Shown here piece after piece: positions 25,584-34,314 of a stretch of 64,000 nucleotides of DNA. The translations under genes and the position numbers were made by a program. Position 1 is the stretch's first letter, and every line of letters starts with the position of its first letter. Source of the DNA: Aminobacter aganoensis. Its GTDB lineage: Bacteria > Pseudomonadota > Alphaproteobacteria > Rhizobiales > Rhizobiaceae. The stretch lies in contig NZ_JACHOU010000003.1 of NCBI RefSeq assembly GCF_014206975.1, positions 434,001 to 498,000 on the forward strand, read 5' to 3'. Under the pieces are notes generated by a model. It was not told the origin of the DNA. It saw only the letters and a program-made list of their open reading frames with translations, and searched no databases.

Positions 25584-27065
25584 ATGACCGTCGTCCCCAT
25601 CCGCCAGCCCATCGATGGCCGCCATCGGCCGATGTTCATCGGCGGCCTGTGGGTGGATGCCGCTTCCGGCCAGACCTTCGAAACGCGCAACCCTGCCACC
25701 GGCGAGGTCATCGCCACTGTCCCGCGCGGCGGCCGGCAGGATATCGAGCGTGCAGTCGCTGCCGCCCGCAATGCCTTCGTCGGGCCGTGGAGCCGCTTCA
25801 AGCCGCATGAACGCCAGAAGCTCTTGCTGCGCATAGCCGACCTTTTCGAGCGCCACTGGGAGGAGATCTGCATCTCCGACACCACCGACATGGGGCTGCC
25901 CATCGCCAGGGCGCGGGGCAATGCCAACCGCGTCCTCGGCATGCTGCGCTACTACGCCGGCATGGCCACCGCCCTGCACGGCGAGACCATCGAGAACTCG
26001 TTGCCCGGCGACATCGTGTCGTTCACGCGCAAGGAGCCGGTCGGCGTCGTCGGCGCCATCATCCCGTGGAATGCACCGACCGCCGCTTCGGTCTGGAAGA
26101 TCGGCCCCGCGCTGGCGACCGGCTGCACGGTTGTGCTGAAACCGTCGGAAGAGGCGCCGCTCACGCCGCTGCTGATCGCCGAGCTGATGGCGGAGGCCGG
26201 GGTGCCCGACGGCGTCGTCAATGTGGTCACGGGCACCGGAGCGGAGGCCGGGGCGCCGCTGGCAGAGCACATGGGCGTCGACAAGATCGTCTTCACCGGC
26301 TCGACCTTGACCGGTCAGAGCATCGTCCGGGCATCGGCCGGCAATCTCAAGCGCGTGTCGCTCGAACTCGGCGGCAAGTCGCCCGTCATCGTCTGCGCCG
26401 ATGCCGATCTGGAGCGCGCGGTGCCGGTCGCCGCCATGTCGGTCTTCGCCAATTCCGGCCAGATCTGCATCGCCGGCTCGCGCCTGTTCGTGGCGCGCTC
26501 GATCCATGACGAATTCGTCGAGCGCCTGTCCGCCTATGCCGCGAGCTTGCGCATCGGCAACGGCATCGACCCTGGAACGGAAATCGGCCCGTTGATTTCG
26601 CAGCGCCAGCTCGACCGCGTCGAGGGCTATCTGCGCGCCGGGTCGGAGGAAGGGGCCCGCCTCGTTGCCGGCGGCACCAGGCTGTCGGATGGCGCTTTGG
26701 CAGCCGGCAACTTCATTGCCCCGACGGTTTTTGCCGGGGTCTCCGACACCATGCGCATCGCGCGTGAGGAGATATTCGGTCCGGTCATCTCGGCCCTGCC
26801 GTTCGACACGCTGGACGAGGCGGTGAGACGCGCCAACGACACGCCCTATGGCCTGGCCGCCGGTGTCTTCACGCGTGATCTGGCCACCGCGCACCAGCTG
26901 TCGCGCCGGCTCCAGGCCGGGTCGGTGTGGGTCAACACCTATCACGCCATCGACCCGGCGGTGCCCTTCGGCGGCTACAAGATGAGCGGCTACGGCCGCG
27001 AGGGCGGCGGCGAGCACCTTGGCGAATATCTCAACACCAAGGGCGTCTTCATCCGCATCGATTGA
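25584..27065 (+). CDS. Aldehyde dehydrogenase family protein
   Basis: A 493-residue NAD(P)-dependent aldehyde dehydrogenase. Catalytic Cys295 lies in NSGQICIAGSR, general base Glu261 in LELGGKSP, oxyanion Asn163 in IPWNAP, and the Rossmann loop FTGST near 237-241. It is closest in style to betaine/retinal-type class enzymes. A specific substrate is not evident. It is convergent with the exporter gene at 27126. Confidence 0.93.
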   Translation: MTVVPIRQPIDGRHRPMFIGGLWVDAASGQTFETRNPATGEVIATVPRGGRQDIERAVAAARNAFVGPWSRFKPHERQKLLLRIADLFERHWEEICISDTTDMGLPIARARGNANRVLGMLRYYAGMATALHGETIENSLPGDIVSFTRKEPVGVVGAIIPWNAPTAASVWKIGPALATGCTVVLKPSEEAPLTPLLIAELMAEAGVPDGVVNVVTGTGAEAGAPLAEHMGVDKIVFTGSTLTGQSIVRASAGNLKRVSLELGGKSPVIVCADADLERAVPVAAMSVFANSGQICIAGSRLFVARSIHDEFVERLSAYAASLRIGNGIDPGTEIGPLISQRQLDRVEGYLRAGSEEGARLVAGGTRLSDGALAAGNFIAPTVFAGVSDTMRIAREEIFGPVISALPFDTLDEAVRRANDTPYGLAAGVFTRDLATAHQLSRRLQAGSVWVNTYHAIDPAVPFGGYKMSGYGREGGGEHLGEYLNTKGVFIRID

Positions 27066-27125
27066 GCCCGGGCAGGCGGGCAAGCGCGAAGCCGCGTCCG
27101 CAAGCGGGCGCGGCCTTGAGCCCGC

Positions 27126-28880
27126 TCAGCGCATCAGCTGGAACTCATAGAGCCGGCGATAGAGCCCGCCGGCGTCCAGAAGGTCGGCATGGCGGCCCTG
27201 TTCGGCGACCTTGCCGTCCTGCATCACCACGATGTTGTCGGCCTGGTGGACCGTCGACAGGCGATGCGCGATCGCAATCGTCGTGCGGCCCGCCGACAGC
27301 TTTTCCAGCGCGTCGCGGAACAGCGCCTCGGATTCGGCGTCGAGCGCGCTGGTGGCTTCATCCAGCAACAGCACGTTGGCATCGCGCAGGATGGCGCGGG
27401 CAATCGACAGGCGCTGCTTCTGGCCGCCTGAAAGCAGCGCGCCGTTCTCGCCGACCTGGGTGGCGTAGCCGTTCTTCAGCGCCATGATGAAGTCGTGCGC
27501 GTTGGCGGCCTTGGCGGCGGCGATCACCTCTTCGTCGCCGGCGCCTTCGCGGCCGAGCCGGATGTTGTGCATGATCGTGCCGGTGAACAGGAAGGTGTCC
27601 TGGCTGACATAGGCGATGCGGTCGCGCACCGAATGCAGCGTCGCGTGCGATATGTCCTGCCCGTCGAACAGCACCTCGCCGCTGTCGGGATCGTACATGC
27701 GCATGATCAGGTTCATGATCGTCGACTTGCCGCTGCCCGACGGGCCGACGAGCGCGGTCATCTTGCCCGGCGGGAAGATCATGTCGAGATTGCGCAGCAC
27801 CGGCTCGCCGTCGGCATAGGAGAAGCTGAGATTCCTGAGTTCGATCTTGCCCGGTCCGGGCAACAGTGCCTCCGCGCCGGGCTTTTCGGTAATCGTCAGC
27901 GGCCGGTCGGACAGTTCGAACATCATGCGCACGCCGACCAGGCCGGCCTCCAGCGATACGCGGAACCGCGCCAGCCGCTTGGCCGGCTCGTAGGCCAGGA
28001 GCAGCGCCGTGATGAACGACATGATGCTGCCAGGCGTCTGCCCTCCCTGCACGACAAGATAGCCGCTGACCAGCACCACCCCGGCGATGGCCAGGCCGGC
28101 CAGCGTTTCCATGATCGGGCTGGTGCCGGCTTCGAGCGCGGCGATGGTGTTGGCGCGCCGCTCGACGTCGGAGACGGCACGATGCATGCGGCTGCGCATC
28201 AGGGACTCGAGATTGAAGGATTTGACGATGCGCACGCCGACCGTCGTTTCCTGCATCACCTGCACGATCTGGGCCAGCGACATGAATTCCGCCTCCATGA
28301 TCTTGCGCACGCGGCGCAGGATCTGGTTGACGCCGAAGATGGCGATCGGGCCGACGATGAAGGCGACCAGAGACAGCACAGGCTGCTGGTACACCATCAC
28401 CGCAACCAGGCCGATCAGCGAAAACAGGTCGCGCACGAAGGAGGTGACGATGACGTCGAGCACCGTCCGCGCTGCCTGTGCATTGTGGGTGACGCGGGTG
28501 ATCAGGTCCGACGAGGGGATCGAATGGTAGAAGGCGATGCCTTGCGCCAGGATGCGGTCGTAGATCTTGCGCTGGCGGTCGGCGATGATTGAGTTGCCGA
28601 CGCGGCTCAGGAAGAAGGCCTGGACGAAGGTCGCCACGCCCTTGAGGATGAATATCCCCGCCACCATCGCCGCGATCATGTAGACGCGGTTGATGTCCTT
28701 GCCGATGACGAACTCGTTGGTGATGTCCTGCATGATCCAGGCGCTGGCCGCCGTCATGCCGGCGACCACGAGCATGGCGATGATGGCGATACCGTAGCCG
28801 AGGGCATGCTGGCGGAACGACTCGCGCAGCAATCGCCAGATCAGGCGATGATTCTGCGTCGGACGAAAAAATCCAAACAA
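27126..28880 (-). CDS. ABC exporter, MsbA-like fused permease/ATPase
   Basis: A 584-residue half-transporter. An N-terminal membrane domain with six helices is followed by an ATPase with Walker A GPSGSGKST, Q-loop SQDTFLF, signature LLSGGQKQR, Walker B VLLLDEATSALD and H-loop IAHRLST. It resembles MsbA/lipid A or multidrug exporters. No ATG fits the start. A TTG at 28880 has AAGGGA 9 bases upstream and places the first helix normally; the open frame runs to 29060. Confidence 0.92.
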   Translation of the reverse strand: MFGFFRPTQNHRLIWRLLRESFRQHALGYGIAIIAMLVVAGMTAASAWIMQDITNEFVIGKDINRVYMIAAMVAGIFILKGVATFVQAFFLSRVGNSIIADRQRKIYDRILAQGIAFYHSIPSSDLITRVTHNAQAARTVLDVIVTSFVRDLFSLIGLVAVMVYQQPVLSLVAFIVGPIAIFGVNQILRRVRKIMEAEFMSLAQIVQVMQETTVGVRIVKSFNLESLMRSRMHRAVSDVERRANTIAALEAGTSPIMETLAGLAIAGVVLVSGYLVVQGGQTPGSIMSFITALLLAYEPAKRLARFRVSLEAGLVGVRMMFELSDRPLTITEKPGAEALLPGPGKIELRNLSFSYADGEPVLRNLDMIFPPGKMTALVGPSGSGKSTIMNLIMRMYDPDSGEVLFDGQDISHATLHSVRDRIAYVSQDTFLFTGTIMHNIRLGREGAGDEEVIAAAKAANAHDFIMALKNGYATQVGENGALLSGGQKQRLSIARAILRDANVLLLDEATSALDAESEALFRDALEKLSAGRTTIAIAHRLSTVHQADNIVVMQDGKVAEQGRHADLLDAGGLYRRLYEFQLMR

Positions 28881-29116
28881 ATCAATGGGTCCCTTGAGGC
28901 GCGGCCCCCCGTGCGGGCCTATATAAAGCACCTGCGGGCGAAGGGAAACGGTGCATGTGCCGCAAATGTCCGGACCGGTCGTCGCGGCGCGCAAGGAGAC
29001 GGTGGACAGCAGGCCGCCTACGGATTGCCGGGATTTCGTATTTCGCATACCGTTGACCAAACGATAAAAAACGCGCCTTCGCCAAAGAAGACCAAAACCA
29101 GCCAGAGGTGGATCGA

Positions 29117-30142
29117 ATGCACAGCAATTCCAACAGTTCAGGCATTTCCAGACGCACCCTGATCAGGGCCGCCGGCGCCTCCGCTGCGGTCGCAGCCGTG
29201 GGCATCCCCGGCCGTCTGTTCGCCGCCGATCCGATCAAGGTCGCGGCCGTCTACACCGTTCCGGTCGAGCAGCAATGGGTCAGCCGCATCCACAAGGCGG
29301 CCAACGCCGCCAAGGACCGTGGCGACATCGAATATGTCTATTCGGAAAACACCGCCAACAACGACTATGAGCGCGTCATGCGCGAATATTGCGAGGCGGG
29401 GCACAAGCTGATCCTCGGCGAGGTCTTCGGCGTCGAGGACGCTGCCCGCGCGGTCGCCAAGGACTATCCCGACGTCGCTTTCCTGATGGGCTCGAGCTTC
29501 AAGCCCGACGCGGCGGTGCCGAACTTCTCGGTCTTTGACAATTACATCCAGGACGCCTCCTACCTCTCCGGCCTCGTTGCCGGCGCCATGACCAAGTCGA
29601 AGAACATCGGCATGGTAGGCGGCTATCCGATCCCCGAGGTCAACCGCCTGATGAACGCCTTCATGGCAGGCGTGAAGGAAGTGGCCCCCGACGCCAAGTT
29701 CCAGGTCGCCTTCATCGGCTCGTGGTTCGATCCGCCCAAGGCCAAGGAGACCGCCTTCGCCCAGATCGACGGTGGTGCTGACCTGCTCTACGCCGAGCGT
29801 TTCGGGGTGTCCGACGCGGCCAAGGAAAAGAAGGTGCTCGCCATCGGCAACGTCATCGACACCCAGGCCGACTATCCTGAAACGGTCGTCGCGTCGGCGC
29901 TGTGGCACTTCGAGCCGACGCTTGACAAGGCGATCGCCGAGGTCAAGGCCGGCACCTTCAAGGCCGACGACTACGGCGTCTATTCCTTCATGAAGGCCGG
30001 CGGCTCGTCGCTGGCGCCTCTCGGTACCTTCGAGAGCAAGGTGCCCGACGACGTCAAGGCCAAGGTCGCCGAGAAGGAAAAGGCGATCAAGGACGGGTCC
30101 TTCACCGTCGAGATCAACGACGCCGAGCCGAAGTCGAGCTAG
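29117..30142 (+). CDS. BMP family ABC substrate-binding protein (PnrA-like)
   Basis: A 341-residue periplasmic protein with a Tat-type signal (SRRTLIRAAGASAAVAAVG) and the basic membrane protein/PnrA fold: KVAAVYTVPVEQQWV, LILGEVFGVEDAA, VFDNYIQDASYLSGLVAG, NIGMVGGYPIPEVNRLMNAF. This family binds purine nucleosides or related nucleobases. ATG at 29117 follows AGAGGTGG. It is first gene of the nucleobase operon that ends with a cytosine deaminase-like enzyme. Confidence 0.93.
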   Translation: MHSNSNSSGISRRTLIRAAGASAAVAAVGIPGRLFAADPIKVAAVYTVPVEQQWVSRIHKAANAAKDRGDIEYVYSENTANNDYERVMREYCEAGHKLILGEVFGVEDAARAVAKDYPDVAFLMGSSFKPDAAVPNFSVFDNYIQDASYLSGLVAGAMTKSKNIGMVGGYPIPEVNRLMNAFMAGVKEVAPDAKFQVAFIGSWFDPPKAKETAFAQIDGGADLLYAERFGVSDAAKEKKVLAIGNVIDTQADYPETVVASALWHFEPTLDKAIAEVKAGTFKADDYGVYSFMKAGGSSLAPLGTFESKVPDDVKAKVAEKEKAIKDGSFTVEINDAEPKSS

Positions 30143-30150
30143 CGCCGTTT

Positions 30151-30273
30151 CCTTCTCCCCGTTCACGGGGAGAAGGTGGCCCAAAGGGCCGGATGAGGGG
30201 CGGAGCTAACGTTCGCGGCTCGCGCTGCCCCTCACCTGGCTGCCGCCATCCTCTCCCCGTGAACGGGGAGAGG
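30151..30273. repeat. Palindromic intergenic repeat A
   Basis: Two hairpins of similar sequence: CCTTCTCCCCGT/ACGGGGAGAAGG (30151-30176) and CCTCTCCCCGT/ACGGGGAGAGG (30250-30273). They are linked by GGATGAGGGGC and GCCCCTCACC arms that also pair. This is the style of rhizobial palindromic intergenic elements. It fills the gap between the binding protein and the ATPase gene. Confidence 0.8.
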
Positions 30274-30308
30274 AGCCTTGTCCGCAACGCCGCTCCCGAT
30301 CGTCAAAC

Positions 30309-31829
30309 GTGACCAGCACCCCCGTCCTTCGCCTCTCCGGCATCACCAAGCGTTTCGGCCCGCTCGTGGCCAACGACGCCATTTCCTTCGAGCTGAAGCG
30401 CGGCGAGGTGATTGCCCTGCTCGGCGAGAACGGCGCCGGCAAGACCACGCTGATGAACATCCTGTTCGGCCACTATGTCGCCGACGAGGGCACTGTCGCG
30501 GCGTTTGCCAAGCCGTTGCCGCCCGGAGATCCGCACGCAGCGCTTGATGCCGGCATCGGCATGGTGCACCAGCATTTTACCCTCGCCGACAACATGACGG
30601 TGCTGGAAAACATCGCGCTCGGCACCCAAAGCTTATGGCGTCCGCGTCTCGACCGGGCTGCTGCGCGCAGCCGCATCGGGCAGCTGTCCGCCGACTTCGG
30701 CCTGGCGGTCGATCCCGCCGCGACCGTCTCGTCCCTTTCTGTCGGCGAACGCCAGCGCGTCGAGATCCTGAAGGCGCTTTACCGCGAGGCCCGCATCCTG
30801 ATCCTCGACGAGCCGACGGCGGTGCTGACGCCGGCCGAGACCGAAGCGCTGTTTCGCACGCTGAAGCTGCTCGTCGCCAAGGGCCTGTCGATCATCTTCA
30901 TTTCCCACAAGCTGCACGAGGTGATGGCCGTCAGCGACCGCGTCCTGGTGCTGCGCGCCGGCCGCCTCGCGGGTGAGCGGGAGACGAAATCGACCGACCG
31001 TAAGGAACTGGCGGCCCTCATGGTTGGCCAGGAGGTCAAGCCGGCGGAAGTCACGCCCGTCCAGCTCGGCGCGCCGCTGCTTTTGCTCGACCGCGTCTCG
31101 ACCGCGCGCCACAACGGCGCCGGGCTCGACGAGGTGTCGCTGACCCTCAGCGCAGGCGAGATCACCGGCCTGGCCGGCGTTTCCGGCAACGGCCAGGCAG
31201 CCCTTGCCGCGCTCATCGCCGGCACCCGGCGCCCCACCGGCGGCAGCATTTCCGTTGCCGGCCGGGCGATCGGCGACTGGTCGCCACAGGCAGCGCTCGG
31301 CCATGGCATCGCCCGCATCCCCGAGGATCGCCATGCCGTCGGCACCATCGGCGACATGAGTGTGATGGAGAACGTGATTGCCGAGCGCTATGGCAGCCCG
31401 CGCTTCAGCCGCATGGGCTTTCTCGACTGGAAGGCGGCCCGCGCCTTCGCCGAGGAGATCATCGCCGACTACGACGTCAAATGCCCGTCGCCCGAGGCGC
31501 GCATCCGGCTGCTTTCGGGCGGCAACATGCAGAAGCTGATCCTCGGCCGCGCGCTCGATCCCGAGCCTGCAGTCATCCTTGCCAGCCAGCCGACGCGCGG
31601 CCTCGACGTCGGCGCCGTCGCCTATGTCCACCGCATGCTGCTCGCTGCCCGCGAGCGCGGTGCCGCGGTGCTGCTGATCTCGGAGGACCTGGAGGAAATC
31701 CTGGCGCTGTCCGACCGCATCGTCGTGATGTCCAAGGGGCGGCTGTCCGTGCCGTCGGCGCGCGGCGAACGCAGCATCCGGGAACTGGGTGAACTGATGG
31801 CGGGTCACGGCGGGGAGCAGGCGGCGTGA
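30309..31829 (+). CDS. Nucleoside/nucleobase ABC transporter ATPase (double ATPase)
   Basis: A 506-residue protein with two ATPase modules. The first has Walker A GENGAGKT, HQHFTLADNMTVLENIALG, signature LSVGERQR and LILDEPTAVLTP. The second has a degenerate Walker A (GVSGNGQAA), signature LSGGNMQK and VILASQPTRGLD. This arrangement is typical of the ATPases that partner BMP-family proteins, as in ribose-type importers. It begins with GTG at 30309; the ribosome site is weak. Confidence 0.93.
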   Translation: MTSTPVLRLSGITKRFGPLVANDAISFELKRGEVIALLGENGAGKTTLMNILFGHYVADEGTVAAFAKPLPPGDPHAALDAGIGMVHQHFTLADNMTVLENIALGTQSLWRPRLDRAAARSRIGQLSADFGLAVDPAATVSSLSVGERQRVEILKALYREARILILDEPTAVLTPAETEALFRTLKLLVAKGLSIIFISHKLHEVMAVSDRVLVLRAGRLAGERETKSTDRKELAALMVGQEVKPAEVTPVQLGAPLLLLDRVSTARHNGAGLDEVSLTLSAGEITGLAGVSGNGQAALAALIAGTRRPTGGSISVAGRAIGDWSPQAALGHGIARIPEDRHAVGTIGDMSVMENVIAERYGSPRFSRMGFLDWKAARAFAEEIIADYDVKCPSPEARIRLLSGGNMQKLILGRALDPEPAVILASQPTRGLDVGAVAYVHRMLLAARERGAAVLLISEDLEEILALSDRIVVMSKGRLSVPSARGERSIRELGELMAGHGGEQAA

Positions 31830-31860
31830 GCATGGAACGAGTAGCACTCCACGCCACCCG

Positions 31861-32006
31861 CCTCTGTCCTGCCGGACATCTCCCCCGCAAGGGGGGAGAT
31901 CAGCTTTCATCGCCGCCCGTGCCAATCGCCAATGTTTCAGGAGGGGCGGTGAGGCTGACGCTGCCAATCTCCCCCCTTGCGGGGGAGATGTCCGGCAGGA
32001 CAGAGG
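31861..32006. repeat. Palindromic intergenic repeat B: 40-bp perfect inverted repeat
   Basis: Positions 31861-31900 and 31967-32006 are exact reverse complements over 40 bases, separated by 66. Each arm contains its own small palindrome ATCTCCCCC...GGGGGGAGAT. It lies between the ATPase and the first permease of the operon, so the mRNA would form a large hairpin. Same family as repeat C. Confidence 0.9.
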
Positions 32007-32051
32007 GGGGTGCTGTCCCACAGCCATCTCAAGCCGTTGGAAGGCAACATC

Positions 32052-33101
32052 ATGCGGCTTGAGCCCAAACCCGCGCCGTCGCTGGCCATCACCCTCCTGT
32101 TCCCCGTTGCTGCCATCGTCGCCACGCTGCTCCTCACCTCGCTTCTGGTGCTCGCAGCCGGCGCTTCGCCGCTGTCGGTGTTCTACCTCGTCGCCAAGGG
32201 CGCTGCCGGTTCGCAATTCGCCCTGCTCGAAACGCTGACGCGCGCGACGCCGCTGATCTTCACCGGCCTCGCCGTTGCCGTCGCCTTCCGCGCCAAGCTC
32301 TGGAACATCGGCGCCGAGGCCCAGCTCTATGTCGGCGGCATCGTCACCGTCGTGCTCGGCACCGGTGCCTTGCCGTTGCCTTCGGTCGTCCTCATTCCCG
32401 TCATCATGCTGGCTGCGATGATGGCCGGCGGACTTCTGTTGCTCGGGCCGGCGGTGCTGAAGACCCGCTTCGGCGTCGACGAGGTGGTCACCACGCTGCT
32501 GCTCAACTTCATCGTGCTTCTGTTTGTCTCGATGCTGCTCGAAGGCGTGCTCAAGGACCCGATGGGACTCGGCTGGCCGCAGTCGCAGAAGGTCATCGCC
32601 GAGGCGCAGCTGCCGCGCATCATCCAGGGCAAGCGCCTCCATTACGGCTTCGTCATCGCCATCATCTCGGCCATCGTCGTCTGGGTCATCATGAAGAAGA
32701 CCGTGCTCGGCTACGAGATGCGCGCCGTCGGCCACAATCCTGAGGGCGCGCGCTTCGTCGGCATCCCCGTCAACCGCGTGCTGATGAAGACGGCACTCCT
32801 GTCGGGTGGTCTCGCTGCACTCGCCGGCTTCTCCGAGGTGTCGGGGCTCAAGGGCAACCTGACCCTCGACCTGTCGCCGGGCTACGGTTACTCCGGCATC
32901 GTCGTTGCCATGCTGGCGATGCTGAACCCGCTCGGCGTCATCGCCTCGGCCATCTTCGTCGCCGGCATCTTCGTCGGCGCCGACGCCATGAGCCGCGTCG
33001 CCAAGGTGCCGAGCTACATCGCCGACGTCATGGTGGCGACGTCGCTTTTGACGATGGTGGTGGCGATCCTTTTGACGCGGTTCCGGGTGAGGTGGAAGTG
33101 A
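32052..33101 (+). CDS. Nucleoside/nucleobase ABC transporter permease 1
   Basis: A 349-residue inner-membrane permease of the branched-chain/ribose permease superfamily used with BMP proteins. It contains AFRAKLWNIGAEAQLYVGG and AVGHNPEGARFVGIPVNRVLMKTALLSGG, with about nine or ten membrane spans. ATG at 32052 follows GGAAGG. It starts just after repeat B. Confidence 0.93.
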   Translation: MRLEPKPAPSLAITLLFPVAAIVATLLLTSLLVLAAGASPLSVFYLVAKGAAGSQFALLETLTRATPLIFTGLAVAVAFRAKLWNIGAEAQLYVGGIVTVVLGTGALPLPSVVLIPVIMLAAMMAGGLLLLGPAVLKTRFGVDEVVTTLLLNFIVLLFVSMLLEGVLKDPMGLGWPQSQKVIAEAQLPRIIQGKRLHYGFVIAIISAIVVWVIMKKTVLGYEMRAVGHNPEGARFVGIPVNRVLMKTALLSGGLAALAGFSEVSGLKGNLTLDLSPGYGYSGIVVAMLAMLNPLGVIASAIFVAGIFVGADAMSRVAKVPSYIADVMVATSLLTMVVAILLTRFRVRWK

Positions 33102-33120
33102 TGATGGTTGTGATCCGTCG

Positions 33121-33319
33121 CGCCCCCCTCTGGCCTGCCGGCCATCTCCCCCTCAAGGGGGGAGATCAGTCGAGTCGACGCCACGCCAATGCTTGCAGCG
33201 TGGCAGAGCGCACTGACCGACCGGGAGCCCTGCTTTATCTGCTGACGAGTGGGCGAGGCCGTGGTGACCGCCTGATCTCCCCCCTTGAGGGGGAGATGGC
33301 CGGCAGGCCAGAGGGGGGC
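33121..33319. repeat. Palindromic intergenic repeat C: 49-bp perfect inverted repeat
   Basis: Positions 33121-33169 and 33271-33319 are exact reverse complements over 49 bases, separated by 101. The core CCGGCCATCTCCCCCTCAAG is closely related to repeat B. It occupies nearly the whole gap between the two permease genes. Confidence 0.92.
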
Positions 33320-33372
33320 GACGTAGAGCACCGGAGCCATCCGATGGCGGCAACCAAGGCCAGGAGCCTCTG

Positions 33373-34314
33373 ATGGACGCGCTTGAAATCCTCTTCACCG
33401 CCTCCTTCTGGGTCGCAGCCATCCGCATCGCCTCGCCGCTGATCTTCGCCACCATGGGCGAACTGATCTGCGAGCGGGCAGGCGTGCTCAATCTCGGCAT
33501 CGAGGGCATCATGACGGCTGGCGCCTTCGCCGGCTGGTTCACCGTCTATGCCGGCGGCGATCTGTGGACCGGCGTGCTGGTGGCAGCACTTGCCGGGGCC
33601 ATGTTCGGGCTTTTGCATGCCACGCTGACCGTGCCGCTAGGCCTGTCGCAGCACGTCGTCGGCATCGGCATCACGCTGTTGGCCACCAGCCTGACCTATT
33701 TCACCTATCGCCTGGCGCTGCCGGAAGTGACGTCGCCCCCCAAGATCGAGCCGTTCCAGCCGCTGCCGATCCCCGGACTGTCGAAGATCCCCGTTATCGG
33801 CGAAGCGCTTTTTACACAGACGCCGCTGACCTATCTCGCCTTCCTCACCGTCGCCGTGGTCGCCTGGGTGCTCTACCGCACGCCGGTTGGCCTCGCCGTC
33901 CGCGCCGCCGGCGAAAATCCGTCGGCGGTCGAGGCGCAGGGCATTTCGGTCACCGCCATCCGCATCGGCGCGGTCATGGTCGGCAGCGCGCTGATGGCGG
34001 TCGGCGGGGCGTTCCTGACCATGTCGGCCTTCAACTCGTTCTTCTTCGAGATGATCAACGGGCGCGGCTGGATCTGCATCGCGCTCGTCGTGTTCGGCTC
34101 GTGGCGGCCGGGCAAGGCGTTGATCGGCGCCATCCTGTTCGCCGCCTTCGATGCCTACCAGGTGCGCCTGCAGCAGATGTCGGGCGGCATCGTGCCCTAC
34201 CAGGTGTTCCTGATGATGCCTTATGCGCTGTCGATCCTGGCCCTGATCCTGGTGGCGCGCCGCGCCACCTATCCGAAAGCGCTGATGATACCGTACCAGA
34301 AAGGCGAAAGATGA
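33373..34314 (+). CDS. Nucleoside/nucleobase ABC transporter permease 2
   Basis: A 313-residue permease with FATMGELICERAGVLNLGIEGIM, the hallmark of the second permease in BMP-type importers, and AAGENPSAVEAQGISVTAIRIGAV. About eight to nine membrane spans. Its stop overlaps the deaminase start as ATGA, tying uptake to the enzyme. Confidence 0.94.
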   Translation: MDALEILFTASFWVAAIRIASPLIFATMGELICERAGVLNLGIEGIMTAGAFAGWFTVYAGGDLWTGVLVAALAGAMFGLLHATLTVPLGLSQHVVGIGITLLATSLTYFTYRLALPEVTSPPKIEPFQPLPIPGLSKIPVIGEALFTQTPLTYLAFLTVAVVAWVLYRTPVGLAVRAAGENPSAVEAQGISVTAIRIGAVMVGSALMAVGGAFLTMSAFNSFFFEMINGRGWICIALVVFGSWRPGKALIGAILFAAFDAYQVRLQQMSGGIVPYQVFLMMPYALSILALILVARRATYPKALMIPYQKGER

